Assembly: GCA_964464175.1 (NCBI GenBank)
Contig: CAYXFD010000006.1
Coordinates: forward strand, 53,978-117,977
Length of the DNA: 64,000 bases
From: CAYXFD01 sp964464175
Lineage (GTDB): Bacteria; Cloacimonadota; Cloacimonadia; Cloacimonadales; JAJBBL01
Direction: 5' to 3'
How positions within the stretch are numbered: the stretch's first letter is position 1; each line of letters begins with the position of its first letter. The notes beneath the pieces are model-generated. The model was given only the letters and a program-made list of their open reading frames with translations, had not been told where the DNA came from and ran no database searches. Below are positions 1 to 9,412 of the stretch, one piece after another. A program made the position numbers and the translations under genes.

Positions 1-128
1 AACAGGGGAAGGGGATGAGAGTTATCACGGCAAGCGACTATTAAGCGATAGCTTAAGAAACTCTGTTTGGAAAGTCTCTTGCTTAGTATTCTGTTATTCG
101 GTAGCGTCAAATAATTAGTAAAGAAAAG

Positions 129-1670
129 TTATTTAACATAGCGCAGCATCTCTTTCAAGACACCCGGTTGATTGGCAGCTTTCACAGCAGCTTCAGGAGA
201 AATCAAACCCTGCTTGAACTTATCATATAGATCCTGTTCCATCGTCTGGGAGCCTGTCTTTCTCCCTTGTTGAATCACAGAGTATAGTTCACCAAGATTT
301 CCGGAATGAAACATCTGAGTGATCTGTTTATCGTTGATAAGAATCTCTTTGATAGGGATCATTTGATTCTGGGAAGTGGGAAGTAGCTGCAGGCAAACAA
401 TAACCGCTAATGTCCGGGCTAAGCGTCCCCTGGCCATCTCATGTGACTCAGGGGGATAAAATGAAAGGAGCCTAAAAACAGCTTCCATTACACTTTTCAC
501 TTTCATAGTAGCAATCACCAGACTTCCGGAATCCACTAATTTCAGGGCATTTTCTAATATTTCAGGGCTTGAAATATCTTCGAAAACTACCAAATTTGGC
601 TGATAGTCAAGGCATCTCTTCAAGGCATCAGGCAAAGAGACAACATCATGATGGAGTTTCTGCTGGCGGATAATAGATTTTTTGGATTCATGATAGTATT
701 CGAGGGAATCGGAAATAACAAAGATATTCCCTGGCAGATAGGTATTATTCAAATCGACAATTGCATCGATCAAGCTGCTTTTACCGGAAGAGGGGGGACC
801 GGAGATTATAACCAGACCGGAGTTGTTATTTTTAAAGGTCATCTTGTTTACAACGAAATCAGAGAACTTCATCTGCTCAAGATTGATCAGGCTGCGGCGG
901 GTAGTTTTGATTCCAATGACCAATTCATCCATATCAAAATAAATGAGCAGCCGGTATCTATAGATAGAGTTATTCTCCCGGATTTCGAAATTAGTTTTAA
1001 CCGATTTCTTCTTGATAAGAATATCTAACTCGAAATCGTTCAAGATGCTCACAACCATTATTTGTATCTCATCCTGAGTGAATCTCGTATCCAAATCGAT
1101 AGGTTTGAACTGGGTTAAAAACTTTCCCCAAATCCGGTCTTTAGAGCCGGGACCACCAATTTCTATATATCCCGGTTTGATTGATTCCATCCGAAACAAA
1201 AAATCCCGGAAGCGATTATACATCTTTTCCTGTAATTCAAAATCTATTGCTAATTTATCTTTGAGTCTGTGAAGTTTCTCGGCGATATCAGAATGATACA
1301 GCTTCTTTCTTTCCAGAATTCCCTGAGCTACAGTTGAGCGAAAATCGGCAAATTTAATCGGTTTGGTCAAAAATCTGAACGCTCCCTGTTCTAACGCCTG
1401 ATCCAGAAACTCTTTCTTATCAAATCCGGTAATGACAATAACTACTGCATCGGGATCAAAGGTTTTCAAGACTTTGAGGAATTCTATCCCATTCATTTCC
1501 GGCATAAAGACATCGGTAACATAAAGATCGAATTTTTCCGTACCGGCTAAGTTAAAGGCTTCTTGTCCGTTTTCTGCTTGATAGATATCATAATCCTCAC
1601 CTTCAAGAAATTGCACGAATAATTCTCTGGTTTCTTTTTCATCATCAATGATAAGAATCTTCGGTTTCAT
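129..1670 (-). CDS. Receiver domain fused to a PilT-like secretion ATPase
   Basis: 513 residues. Residues about 3-115 are a CheY-like receiver: acidic pair D9/D10, phospho-acceptor D53 in VTDVFMPEMNG, T81 and K103. The rest resembles the PilT/PilU twitching ATPases: Walker A GPPSSGKSS at about 290-298, an Asp-box-like SDSLEY at about 320, a Walker-B-like NLVVFED at about 358-364, and a PilT-like C-terminus with the segment GRKTGSQTMEQDLYDKF. The His box, usually TLHT in PilT, reads IATMKV, so that histidine is missing, and the basic/acidic boxes are degenerate. The ATG at 1670 is chosen over an upstream start because GGGAG lies 7 nt before it and the product then begins directly with the receiver. 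It could be a signal-controlled regulator of type IV pili. Catalysis is uncertain. No pilus assembly genes are adjacent. Confidence 0.8.
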   Translation of the reverse strand: MKPKILIIDDEKETRELFVQFLEGEDYDIYQAENGQEAFNLAGTEKFDLYVTDVFMPEMNGIEFLKVLKTFDPDAVVIVITGFDKKEFLDQALEQGAFRFLTKPIKFADFRSTVAQGILERKKLYHSDIAEKLHRLKDKLAIDFELQEKMYNRFRDFLFRMESIKPGYIEIGGPGSKDRIWGKFLTQFKPIDLDTRFTQDEIQIMVVSILNDFELDILIKKKSVKTNFEIRENNSIYRYRLLIYFDMDELVIGIKTTRRSLINLEQMKFSDFVVNKMTFKNNNSGLVIISGPPSSGKSSLIDAIVDLNNTYLPGNIFVISDSLEYYHESKKSIIRQQKLHHDVVSLPDALKRCLDYQPNLVVFEDISSPEILENALKLVDSGSLVIATMKVKSVMEAVFRLLSFYPPESHEMARGRLARTLAVIVCLQLLPTSQNQMIPIKEILINDKQITQMFHSGNLGELYSVIQQGRKTGSQTMEQDLYDKFKQGLISPEAAVKAANQPGVLKEMLRYVK

Positions 1671-2357
1671 AATAATCTCCCATTTCACCTCAAGTATCTG
1701 CTAAATCAAATTATACTGTATTCTCTGTGTTGCCAGTAAGTCAATAAAAAACATCGCAAAAAGAGAGGTATGCTTGTGAGACTCTTTATATACCCACCCG
1801 ACATCCCAAAAGGATTTTGTTTCTGTTATGCCTTAACACTTCGCTCAATGCAGGGCAGAAACTATAATCAAGAGACAAATCCTCCATCTGCCTGTTGCTA
1901 CCGAATTGTCCGTGAAAATGAGAAAGCAGTTCACTTGTTTAGATTAAAAAGTTAATAAAGCTACTTATTGCTTGATTTGGCTAAGGACAGTTCCTTTTTG
2001 TTGATCGGGTGCCGGCAATCGAAGAAGAAAGGGTATTGTCAGGGGGGAGGGATGAAGCAGCCAAAAGCAGCTTGGGCAGCAGATAGAGAAAGACTAAAAG
2101 CGATGACAATTCACTTTTTTTGGTAACAAAGAGTACTCAAAACTGTTACACTGATGAGCAGAGATTAAGCAAAAAAAAAGAGAGAATCTCTGGAATCATT
2201 CCGAATCCGGTAATCTTAGTCATATAGCTAAAAAAAGATATATTGCTTGACAGTTCAAAACTTCTCAAATATTGAAAAATATGATGATAATTATGATTCT
2301 GAGGCTTAGGCTATTTCGCTGTCAAAGATTCGGAAAATACAACTGAAGGAGTAATTC
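1671..2357. other. Intergenic region with a MITE-like repeat
   Basis: Divergent intergenic region of 687 bases between the receiver-ATPase gene and the secreted coiled-coil gene. It holds a TATAAT at 1710-1715 on the minus strand, without a well-spaced -35, and the repeat copy at 1778-1994. A possible plus-strand promoter is TTGACA at 2247-2252, then 17 nt, then TATTGA at 2270-2275. Short reading frames inside the repeat are not believable genes. Confidence 0.5.
1778..1994 (+). repeat. MITE-like element, diverged full-length copy
   Basis: 217-base copy of the element described at 28307-28529. It starts with GAGACTCTT and ends with GACAGTTCC, corresponding to the GAGACTGTT/AACAGTCTC termini of the better copy. 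It shares the segment TACCCACCCGACATCCCAAA, the CTTCGCTCAATGCAG hairpin loop region, and the distal segment TTTAGATTAAAAAGTTAATA. No convincing target-site duplication remains (flanks ATGCTTGT and TTTTTGTT), which suggests an old insertion. Confidence 0.7.
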
Positions 2358-2882
2358 ATGATTTATCAACAAATTAAGAAAACTATTATCCTGGTATTGT
2401 TACTGGCGGCAAGCTTGTTACTTATAGCCCAGCAACCACCACAGGGTTTTCAGGAGCTTTATGAGGAATACGGAATCCTTAGCCAGCAGCTTCGCTCCAC
2501 CCAGCAGTTAGCAATGCAGGATCCGGAGATAGTAAAACAGTCTGAGGAATTTTCAGAGTTCATAGACGTTAAACTTAAAGAACAGGGAACAGAAGTAGCA
2601 GAATTAGTGGATGAACGAAACGAAGTTATTGAAGAGATAGAGACTGCCAGAGAGAATCAGGATCAGGAATCGGAAGGAGAATTGCAACCTAAGTATCAGC
2701 AGATTAGTCAGAAGTTACAACCATACATTGAGACTGTTTTTGAAGACAGTGCAGTCCAGGAAAGGCAAGCAGTGTTAGAAGCCTTGATGATCGAGAAGAT
2801 GAAAGAGATCGATCCGGAATCAGAACAGAAAATGGATAGATTAGAAGAGATTACCGAAGAGATCCAAAAAATGATGGAATAA
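2358..2882 (+). CDS. Secreted coiled-coil protein
   Basis: 174 residues. It begins with a signal peptide: a basic start, a hydrophobic core rich in L/V/A at about 9-23, and likely cleavage near LLIAQQ. The rest is highly charged, Glu/Gln-rich and predicted to be helical coiled coil (for example VDERNEVIEEIETARENQ). It has no cysteines or recognisable catalytic motif. Size, export signal and helical composition recall Skp/OmpH-type periplasmic chaperones, but I see no specific OmpH motif. AAGGAG ends 7 nt before the ATG. It is monocistronic, with convergent transcription toward the next gene. Function is unknown; a periplasmic or envelope role is inferred from the signal peptide. Confidence 0.75.
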   Translation: MIYQQIKKTIILVLLLAASLLLIAQQPPQGFQELYEEYGILSQQLRSTQQLAMQDPEIVKQSEEFSEFIDVKLKEQGTEVAELVDERNEVIEEIETARENQDQESEGELQPKYQQISQKLQPYIETVFEDSAVQERQAVLEALMIEKMKEIDPESEQKMDRLEEITEEIQKMME

Positions 2883-2985
2883 TTCGGAGATTAGCTTCTA
2901 AAAAGGGTTTTGGGATAGTTTTCCGTTACTACCTTCACCATAAGGAGATAATCTTTAGCTTTTTTGTCATGAAAAAGTTAAGACT

Positions 2986-5900
2986 CTAAAGATTGTTGAG
3001 ATAGTGTTCCAGTTGGTGATCGAAATTTGAAAAACCGTCGTAAAAGAGAGTGACGATAGGAACCGAGTATTCCTTTGAGATTTGATTGAGGATTACGCTG
3101 CTAATAGTGCCTGGCATACAACTGAAGGGAGCAACATTGATTATCAGTTTTGCTCCTCCTTCAATAAAGGCAATAGTTCTGCCTATAGTCAGCAACGCTT
3201 CCCCTCTAATTGATTCCGAGAGATAAGGGACGGCTTTGTCGATCATCTCCTGGGTGGTCGGTTCCAGGCGGTCTTTCAGCATATCCTTGAAAAGACGGTA
3301 ATACTTATTCTCAATTGCCGCGACTATATTATTGGATACGATATCTTTTATCACTTCGGTTAAGGGTACACTTTTCTTTTTCTTTAGCCAGGTGGTATAA
3401 TGCAGCCATTCCATAAAAGGAGCAACCCAGGCTTCGGCACCATGTTCTTCGATTTTCTTGATAAGATTATCGTTAGAGAAGGGAGAACAGCGAACGTATA
3501 TTTCCCCGACGATACCTACCAGAGGTTTTGTCTCACTTATATCGATATGGAGTGAAAGCAGCTCCCGGTAAAATGAGGTTAATGTCTCGGAAAGCTGATT
3601 CTGTGTCTCTATAGCCCTGATCAGGGAAGAGGTGTTTTTTTCTAAAAGCAGCTCTACTTTCTCAGGGTTACTGGCATAGGGCCGGAGCTTACAGCCCAGT
3701 TTTACGATAATATCGGTGATGACAACAGCCTTGGCAATAAGTAACCGCAATTTTCCTGAGACATCACCATAGTTGTTTTCCGAATTTGCTGAGAACACCT
3801 CAATATCTAACCCTAAACGCTCCAGTATCATCTTTTGTAAAAAGCCGTATTGCCCGAACCTGCAAGGTCCTGAGGCACAAGGCATGAAAAGAGCTGTGTT
3901 GCTGTGAGAGTCTGGGTTGTTCTCTTCATAGTAATCTAATAAAGAGCCAAAAGTTGAAGCTGCAGGAAGGCATTCTGATCCTCTCAAACAGGCTTTTCCT
4001 TTCTGATATGTCTCCCGGTTTTCCTTCTTCAGGGGAACAGCATCAAAGTTATGAGCCCGGAAAGCTGCTGCCAGAAGTCTTGTGCCGTGAGGATGCATCG
4101 GGGGGAATAGAAGCTTCTTATTCTTGTAACCGACATCTTTATTATCCCTTTGTTTTTTGAGCTCACCACTAAGAAGACTGTTTTCTTTTTCTCCGTTCTG
4201 TTTAACTGTTTTTGCTTCCTGATAACTCTTTATTCTATCCAGAAAAGCCTCTATCCTGGTCATGTATCCGGCATTACCGCTGTGTTCATCTAATTCCAGT
4301 ATCAGGAAAGGTTTGTCAGACCAGATTTTTTCCAGGATGCTCAGGATAAAGGAGTCTGGTCCGCAGTTGAAATTAGTCAGGAAGAGAGGGAAAAAATTCG
4401 GAAAGCTGTTGAGTTTTTCAGCTGCACTAAAAAACTTTTGTCCGTAACTCCAGTACATGTTATTATAGACAGGATTAATCTCTTCTCTCCTTGCCGGGAT
4501 CAGATCATAGGGGATCAGGGTGAAGCCATACTTAGCAGTATCTTTAATCAGAGCGAGATTCAAGGCTTCATCATATAGATTATAAGCCCGTCCCATGACA
4601 ACCAACACAGGCTTGTTATCGGAAGATAGTATCTTGCTTAATTCCAGGCTCTGTTCATAAGTGTCATCAATGCTTTTCCTTTGCAAGGTTTCTGCTTTGG
4701 TAAAAGCTTCGGCGATTTCTTTCTCTGTCAGAGAGAACCGCTGAGACAGATACCGGTGAAGACGCTTAATATTCTTCTCTTTAGCTTCACTAAAGTCAAT
4801 CACCGGAGTAATCAACTCGCTGCTCTCTATCTTATTGTAGTTTAAGATACTATTGATAATTGCCGGAAAAGACTGAGTTATAACACAGAAATAGGAGTTT
4901 GTTGTCTTGGAATTTTTAGTATCACGGATAATATAAGGGACAAAGATGTTCTTTTTCCTATTCTTCAGGAGATAGATAATATGACCCATGGCCAGTTTCA
5001 TCGGGTAACAGATTTCATTGGGACTATACTTCAAGCCGAGACCGGTTGTTTCTCTGGAAGAAGAGGGAGAAGATTCAATGGTAAAATCGAGTTCCGACCA
5101 GAATTTATACCAGAACTGACTGTGGGAATAGAAAAAAAGGGTTTTCGGTATAGTAATTATCCGGCCCCTGTCGCTGCTTGGTTCACTTCCTGCTTTTTCC
5201 CCGGCAGAATGATATCTTACCGGATTATCCGATCCGGGGAAAGAGAAATACTTACGGTATCTATCATCGGTTTTCCGACTTTTAGTATCTTCCCCGCATT
5301 TTTGACCCCAGGAGACCACAGAATCTTCAGTTTCCAGATAAATGATCAGACAACGATTTTGACATTTATCACATTGTCGCTCCTTAAAATCTATCTTCTG
5401 GTCATCCAGATCCCATCCCTTGAAGAGAGTCTCTTTACCGGTCATTTCCCGGATAAGAAGTTCGGTCATTCCCAAAGCACCCATGATATGGCTATGACGA
5501 GAGGTTTTGATCTTTTTCCCCAGTATATTCTGAAAAGCTTCTACTAATCCCCGGTTTCTGGCTGTCGCGCCTAAAAACAGTATCGGCTCGGACACCGGTC
5601 TATTCTGTACTACTCTATGCAGATAATTACGGCAAACTGCATGGAGCAGCGAAGTTACGACTTCCTCTTTGGAGTGACCATCAACAATCAGTTTTTGGGC
5701 ATCCATTTCCATAAAGACTGTACAACGGTCATTCATTTTAGGAGCAGATACTCCAGCACTGAGTGTCTCGAAATCATCCAATCCGATATTCAGTACCTGA
5801 GCCTGCTCTTCCAGAAAGGATCCAGTCCCGGCAGCACAGGCATAATTCATATTAGCATCTTTCATCCAGCCGTCATCAACAAGAATATACTTGGAATCCT

Positions 5901-7155
5901 GTCCCCCTATCTCGAAAATGGTTCTTACATCCTTATGTTCTCTCAATGCTCCTTTGAGATGAGCAGTGATCTCGTTTGTGATCATATCCGCTCCGGCATA
6001 AGAACCAACGATTTTTCTACCGCTGCCTGTCGTTCCCATTCCCTTGACCTGCAAGTCCAGTTGATGGATGTTTTGGTACTCCTTTATTCCTTTCAGCAAT
6101 TTTTGATATGCGGCAATGGGGTTACCTGATGTTCTCCGGTAGAAGTTGAACAGTATCTCGCCGGTTTCGGAGTTTCTAACTACCCCCTTGGTACTTGTCG
6201 AACCTATGTCAATACCCAAGAAAACAGGTATGGTTTGATTGTCAGATATCACATCAATACTGATTTCATTGCCATAACGGTCAATGTATCTGTGCTTCAG
6301 ATGTTCCTTGTTTTCGGAAGGTCTAAAGGTAAGTCTTTTTTCAAACGCCTGAGATGTCTTTACCGGTTTGTTCGAAGAATAACTATGCAGGTTCTCCTCG
6401 GAATGAATGAAATGGTATCCCGAAAGAGCGACAAAACTCTCTGGCTTTTCGGGAATAATTAGCTTGTTCTCGGGTATCAGTCTGGAGAAATAATGATAAA
6501 AAAGGGGATTCTTTACCAGCCCCCCGATCAAGAGGATTTTCCCTTCGATAGCAGTTCCCCGGAGAAGAGTGGTATAACACGACTCAGCCATTCCTTTGGT
6601 TAAACCGTTCCAGAGTTCTTCGACCGAATATCCTTCCTGTTGCCGGTGAATTAGGTCGCTTTTGGCAAAAACAGCACATCTACTGGCAATCGAAGGTATC
6701 CTTCGGGTCGGTTTGATTTTTTCGAGATCACGGAAGGATAATTCCATCCTTATCATTTGTTGATCAAGGAAAGAGCCGGTACCGGAGGCACAGAGAGAGT
6801 TAGTCTGAAAGCGGTGAAATCTTCCTTTCCGGATTTCCAGGAGTGATAAGGAGGCAGCCCCAATATCAATAACATACTGGATATCATCGGCAAGCCGGCT
6901 GGTGTAATGAATGACCGGAATGGTCCAATCGAGAGGTTTGATGGAACTGTTGTTGAGGAGGATGTAGCGGTACTTCCCTGTTACAGTTCCCACTATCTGA
7001 GAACGATCTGACGGTAATTGATTTTCTTCGATTTCCCGGATGATCTTTAAGGGATCAGAAAAGTGTTCTTTTATTATTATCTCTTGTGGTTCAATATCAT
7101 TGCCTATTACTGCTTTAAGAGATTTTGTTCCTATATCATAACTAATTTTGATCAT
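2986..7155 (-). CDS. Giant CoA-enzyme activase (BadF/BcrA/HgdC type, DUF2229-like)
   Basis: 1389 residues. Two ASKHA ATPase modules are followed by a long DUF2229/dehydratase-like region. Module 1 (about 1-250) has YDIGTKSLKAV, CASGTGSFLDQQ (C122) and SRCAVFAKSD (C160). Module 2 (about 310-575) has GIDIGSTSTKGVV, IFEIGGQDSKYI, CAAGTGSFLEEQ (C440) and DRCTVFMEMD (C478). These cysteine pairs match the ligands of the 4Fe-4S cluster bridging the dimer in 2-hydroxyacyl-CoA dehydratase activators. A further CDKCQNRC motif follows at 595-602. The C-terminal half has cysteines in CLRGSECLPA and MPCASGPCRFGQYG, typical of the large YjiL-type proteins. Known small activators energise the dehydratase by ATP-driven electron transfer. 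The substrate of these large forms is not established. No dehydratase subunits are adjacent. Confidence 0.88.
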   Translation of the reverse strand: MIKISYDIGTKSLKAVIGNDIEPQEIIIKEHFSDPLKIIREIEENQLPSDRSQIVGTVTGKYRYILLNNSSIKPLDWTIPVIHYTSRLADDIQYVIDIGAASLSLLEIRKGRFHRFQTNSLCASGTGSFLDQQMIRMELSFRDLEKIKPTRRIPSIASRCAVFAKSDLIHRQQEGYSVEELWNGLTKGMAESCYTTLLRGTAIEGKILLIGGLVKNPLFYHYFSRLIPENKLIIPEKPESFVALSGYHFIHSEENLHSYSSNKPVKTSQAFEKRLTFRPSENKEHLKHRYIDRYGNEISIDVISDNQTIPVFLGIDIGSTSTKGVVRNSETGEILFNFYRRTSGNPIAAYQKLLKGIKEYQNIHQLDLQVKGMGTTGSGRKIVGSYAGADMITNEITAHLKGALREHKDVRTIFEIGGQDSKYILVDDGWMKDANMNYACAAGTGSFLEEQAQVLNIGLDDFETLSAGVSAPKMNDRCTVFMEMDAQKLIVDGHSKEEVVTSLLHAVCRNYLHRVVQNRPVSEPILFLGATARNRGLVEAFQNILGKKIKTSRHSHIMGALGMTELLIREMTGKETLFKGWDLDDQKIDFKERQCDKCQNRCLIIYLETEDSVVSWGQKCGEDTKSRKTDDRYRKYFSFPGSDNPVRYHSAGEKAGSEPSSDRGRIITIPKTLFFYSHSQFWYKFWSELDFTIESSPSSSRETTGLGLKYSPNEICYPMKLAMGHIIYLLKNRKKNIFVPYIIRDTKNSKTTNSYFCVITQSFPAIINSILNYNKIESSELITPVIDFSEAKEKNIKRLHRYLSQRFSLTEKEIAEAFTKAETLQRKSIDDTYEQSLELSKILSSDNKPVLVVMGRAYNLYDEALNLALIKDTAKYGFTLIPYDLIPARREEINPVYNNMYWSYGQKFFSAAEKLNSFPNFFPLFLTNFNCGPDSFILSILEKIWSDKPFLILELDEHSGNAGYMTRIEAFLDRIKSYQEAKTVKQNGEKENSLLSGELKKQRDNKDVGYKNKKLLFPPMHPHGTRLLAAAFRAHNFDAVPLKKENRETYQKGKACLRGSECLPAASTFGSLLDYYEENNPDSHSNTALFMPCASGPCRFGQYGFLQKMILERLGLDIEVFSANSENNYGDVSGKLRLLIAKAVVITDIIVKLGCKLRPYASNPEKVELLLEKNTSSLIRAIETQNQLSETLTSFYRELLSLHIDISETKPLVGIVGEIYVRCSPFSNDNLIKKIEEHGAEAWVAPFMEWLHYTTWLKKKKSVPLTEVIKDIVSNNIVAAIENKYYRLFKDMLKDRLEPTTQEMIDKAVPYLSESIRGEALLTIGRTIAFIEGGAKLIINVAPFSCMPGTISSVILNQISKEYSVPIVTLFYDGFSNFDHQLEHYLNNL

Positions 7156-7216
7156 TTTTTCCCTAGAAATTTTATCATCTGAAACTGGGGTTGTTTACTC
7201 ATCAATACCTGTCTGT

Positions 7217-7912
7217 TTATAAAAAGAATTCGGGTTGATTTTGTTTCTCGACTACAGGTTCAATCAGGCTTTGATGGTTGACAGCACTATTATTAACCTC
7301 TTTGGAAACAGGCTGTATAAGTGTTTTGTTTACGGGATAGGGTTTAAGCATTTCCAGTAAAGCACTTTGGTCAGTAGAAAAAAGCCAGTCCCTGAACGAT
7401 GAAGGATTAATTATCACCGGCATTCGGTGATGGATCGGCAAAAGTTGACCATTGGCTTTTGTAGTAATAATGGCAAATGCTTTCTCATTTTCCGGAAAAT
7501 CTGCTTGAGGGTCATTCCAAATTCCGGCAAAGAAAAACAGAGGTTCATCTTTGACGGTTATATAGTAAGGCTGGCGATCTGCTTTTCTCCATTCATAAAA
7601 ACCGTTTGCCGGAATGAGACATCTCCTTTTGTCAAACGACCCTTTAAAAGTGGGTTTTTCGGTAATTGTCTCCGACTTGGCATTAATGATAGTGAAGGGT
7701 TGTTTCCCGCTACTGGAGTGATAGACAAAATCGGGCATATAGCCCCATTTCCGGTATGAAAGCTCTATTTTGTTATTATTATTCAGCAACACAGGTATTG
7801 AAATACTCGGAGCGATATTGTAATGGGGCGACCATTCAACGTTACTCTCTATCAGATCTGCGTATTTCATTATTACATCTATCTTGGAAAAAAGGGCAAA
7901 ACGTCCGCACAT
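7217..7912 (-). CDS. SRAP-family abasic-site protein (YedK/HMCES type)
   Basis: 231 residues, normal length for the family. After Met removal the catalytic Cys2 (MCGRFALFSK) becomes N-terminal. In YedK/HMCES this Cys forms a thiazolidine crosslink with abasic sites in single-stranded DNA. Other family residues are visible: INAKSETI (Asn), ANGFYEWRK (catalytic Glu) and HHRMPVII (His). It is the last gene of a probable umuD-umuC-SRAP operon, 12 bases after umuC. This supports a role in tolerance of damaged template, shielding abasic sites in ssDNA near translesion synthesis (inference from context). Confident family call. Confidence 0.93.
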   Translation of the reverse strand: MCGRFALFSKIDVIMKYADLIESNVEWSPHYNIAPSISIPVLLNNNNKIELSYRKWGYMPDFVYHSSSGKQPFTIINAKSETITEKPTFKGSFDKRRCLIPANGFYEWRKADRQPYYITVKDEPLFFFAGIWNDPQADFPENEKAFAIITTKANGQLLPIHHRMPVIINPSSFRDWLFSTDQSALLEMLKPYPVNKTLIQPVSKEVNNSAVNHQSLIEPVVEKQNQPEFFL

Positions 7913-7924
7913 AGTAGATCACTC

Positions 7925-9238
7925 CTAAGCTTTTACTTTAAGCAATTCACCCCAGCAGGTTGTATAGCGGGGAGACAGCATTTCTCTTCTCATTTGCCAC
8001 CCCTGTTTGATCCCGGCGCCGGCAAATGAGATAGCCTCCTGCCCCCATTTGCGGTTAATTCTGTCCATACAGTGCATGATCTGAGAACGGCGGTCCTGGG
8101 GATAAGAGGTTTCGAAGAGATCGAGAGGAGCTTCTTCTTCAGGAATGATATCCGTTAACATCACACCGACTTTTTTATATCTGTACCCCTCACGATAAAT
8201 CTCATCTAAAATCCTGCCTGCTGTTTTCATAAAATCAGGGGGATAAGCTGAATATCCGGAGAGCTTTAGTTCCCGGTAATTAGCATATTGAGGCTCATTT
8301 TTAAAGGGATTAGTTGTTAAATAGACCAATATTCTACGGGCGAGTGAGCCCTGTTGTCGTAATTTAGCAACAGCGTTCAGGCAATATGAAGATGCTGCTT
8401 CCCGGATCTCTTCTCTCGACTCCACTATTTTGCCAAAAGACTTGGAGGAAACAATTCCTTTCTTCGGTTCGCTAACCTGTTCCAAAGAGAGACAGGATTT
8501 ACCTCTTAACTCCTCTACTGTTCTGAGCCCGACAACTGTCATTTTATCTCTTATCCAGTCATCCGGTTTGAGGGTCAAGTCCCAGGCGGTAAAAATACCC
8601 TCTCTTTTCAGCATCTTGGCATAACGATAACCTATACCCCAGATATCGGCCACGGGAGTATGCTGCAGAATATGGTTCCGTAATTTTTCATCTATGATTG
8701 TAAAAACACCATCTTTATCTTTTCCTGGAACCACGTACCTTCTGTCATTTTTTTTGGCTATTTTATTGGCAACCTTACATAAGGTTTTGGTCGGTGCTAT
8801 CCCTACAGAAATGGGGATACCGGTACATTGACGAATAGTGTTTCTGATTTTTTCTCCAAAACTGTCGGTATCTGTGATATTAAGACCCGCTAAGGAAAGA
8901 AAAGCTTCGTCTATGGAATAGACTTCGATCTCCGGGCTGAAATGAGAGAGCAGAGACATAACCCGGAAGGACATATCTCCATAGAGGGCGTAGTTAGAAG
9001 AGAAAATTGTTACCTTATGTCTCTTCAATAGATGTTTAATCTTGAAATAGGGGACACCTCTTTCTACCCCAAGAGCTTTCAGTTCAGGTGATAGAGCTAC
9101 AATACAACCATCATTATTAGAAAGAATCCCAACGGGAAATCCTTCTAACTCCGGTCGAAAAGCTCTCTCACAAGAGACATAGAAATGATTGCAATCTATC
9201 AGAGCAAATAGCTCCTGATCATTCTTGCCTTGTAACAC
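7925..9238 (-). CDS. umuC: Y-family DNA polymerase V catalytic subunit UmuC
   Basis: 437 residues, close to E. coli UmuC (422). It has the Y-family palm motifs ALIDCNHFYVSCE near the N-terminus and VYSIDEAFLSL at about 105, which carry the metal-binding acidic residues. Helix-hairpin-helix and little-finger regions follow, and the C-terminus has the UmuC-type segment MDRINRKWGQEAISFAG. The start is a GTG at 9238, preceded by AGGATGAG with suitable spacing. It catalyses error-prone translesion synthesis with the UmuD' dimer. UmuD is encoded 174 bases upstream on the same strand and an SRAP protein just downstream, forming a damage-tolerance cluster. No LexA-type operator was recognised. Confidence 0.94.
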   Translation of the reverse strand: MLQGKNDQELFALIDCNHFYVSCERAFRPELEGFPVGILSNNDGCIVALSPELKALGVERGVPYFKIKHLLKRHKVTIFSSNYALYGDMSFRVMSLLSHFSPEIEVYSIDEAFLSLAGLNITDTDSFGEKIRNTIRQCTGIPISVGIAPTKTLCKVANKIAKKNDRRYVVPGKDKDGVFTIIDEKLRNHILQHTPVADIWGIGYRYAKMLKREGIFTAWDLTLKPDDWIRDKMTVVGLRTVEELRGKSCLSLEQVSEPKKGIVSSKSFGKIVESREEIREAASSYCLNAVAKLRQQGSLARRILVYLTTNPFKNEPQYANYRELKLSGYSAYPPDFMKTAGRILDEIYREGYRYKKVGVMLTDIIPEEEAPLDLFETSYPQDRRSQIMHCMDRINRKWGQEAISFAGAGIKQGWQMRREMLSPRYTTCWGELLKVKA

Positions 9239-9412
9239 TTATCTCATCCTGCCATATTCCAATTCTGTTAAACTAACCTCATTGCTCAACTGCCGGCTTC
9301 CGGATTTTTTACAGTTAGCCTTTCTGGCACCAACCCAGTAGCGGCTGCCGGCAAAATTTCTTCAAAAATTCTCTTGGGACCAATCTATCCGGACGATATT
9401 GTTGATACAAAG

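Noticed and set aside
1770..1955. 61-codon open frame
   Set aside because: It sits inside the diverged MITE-like copy, lacks a ribosome-binding site, and has no protein-like composition.
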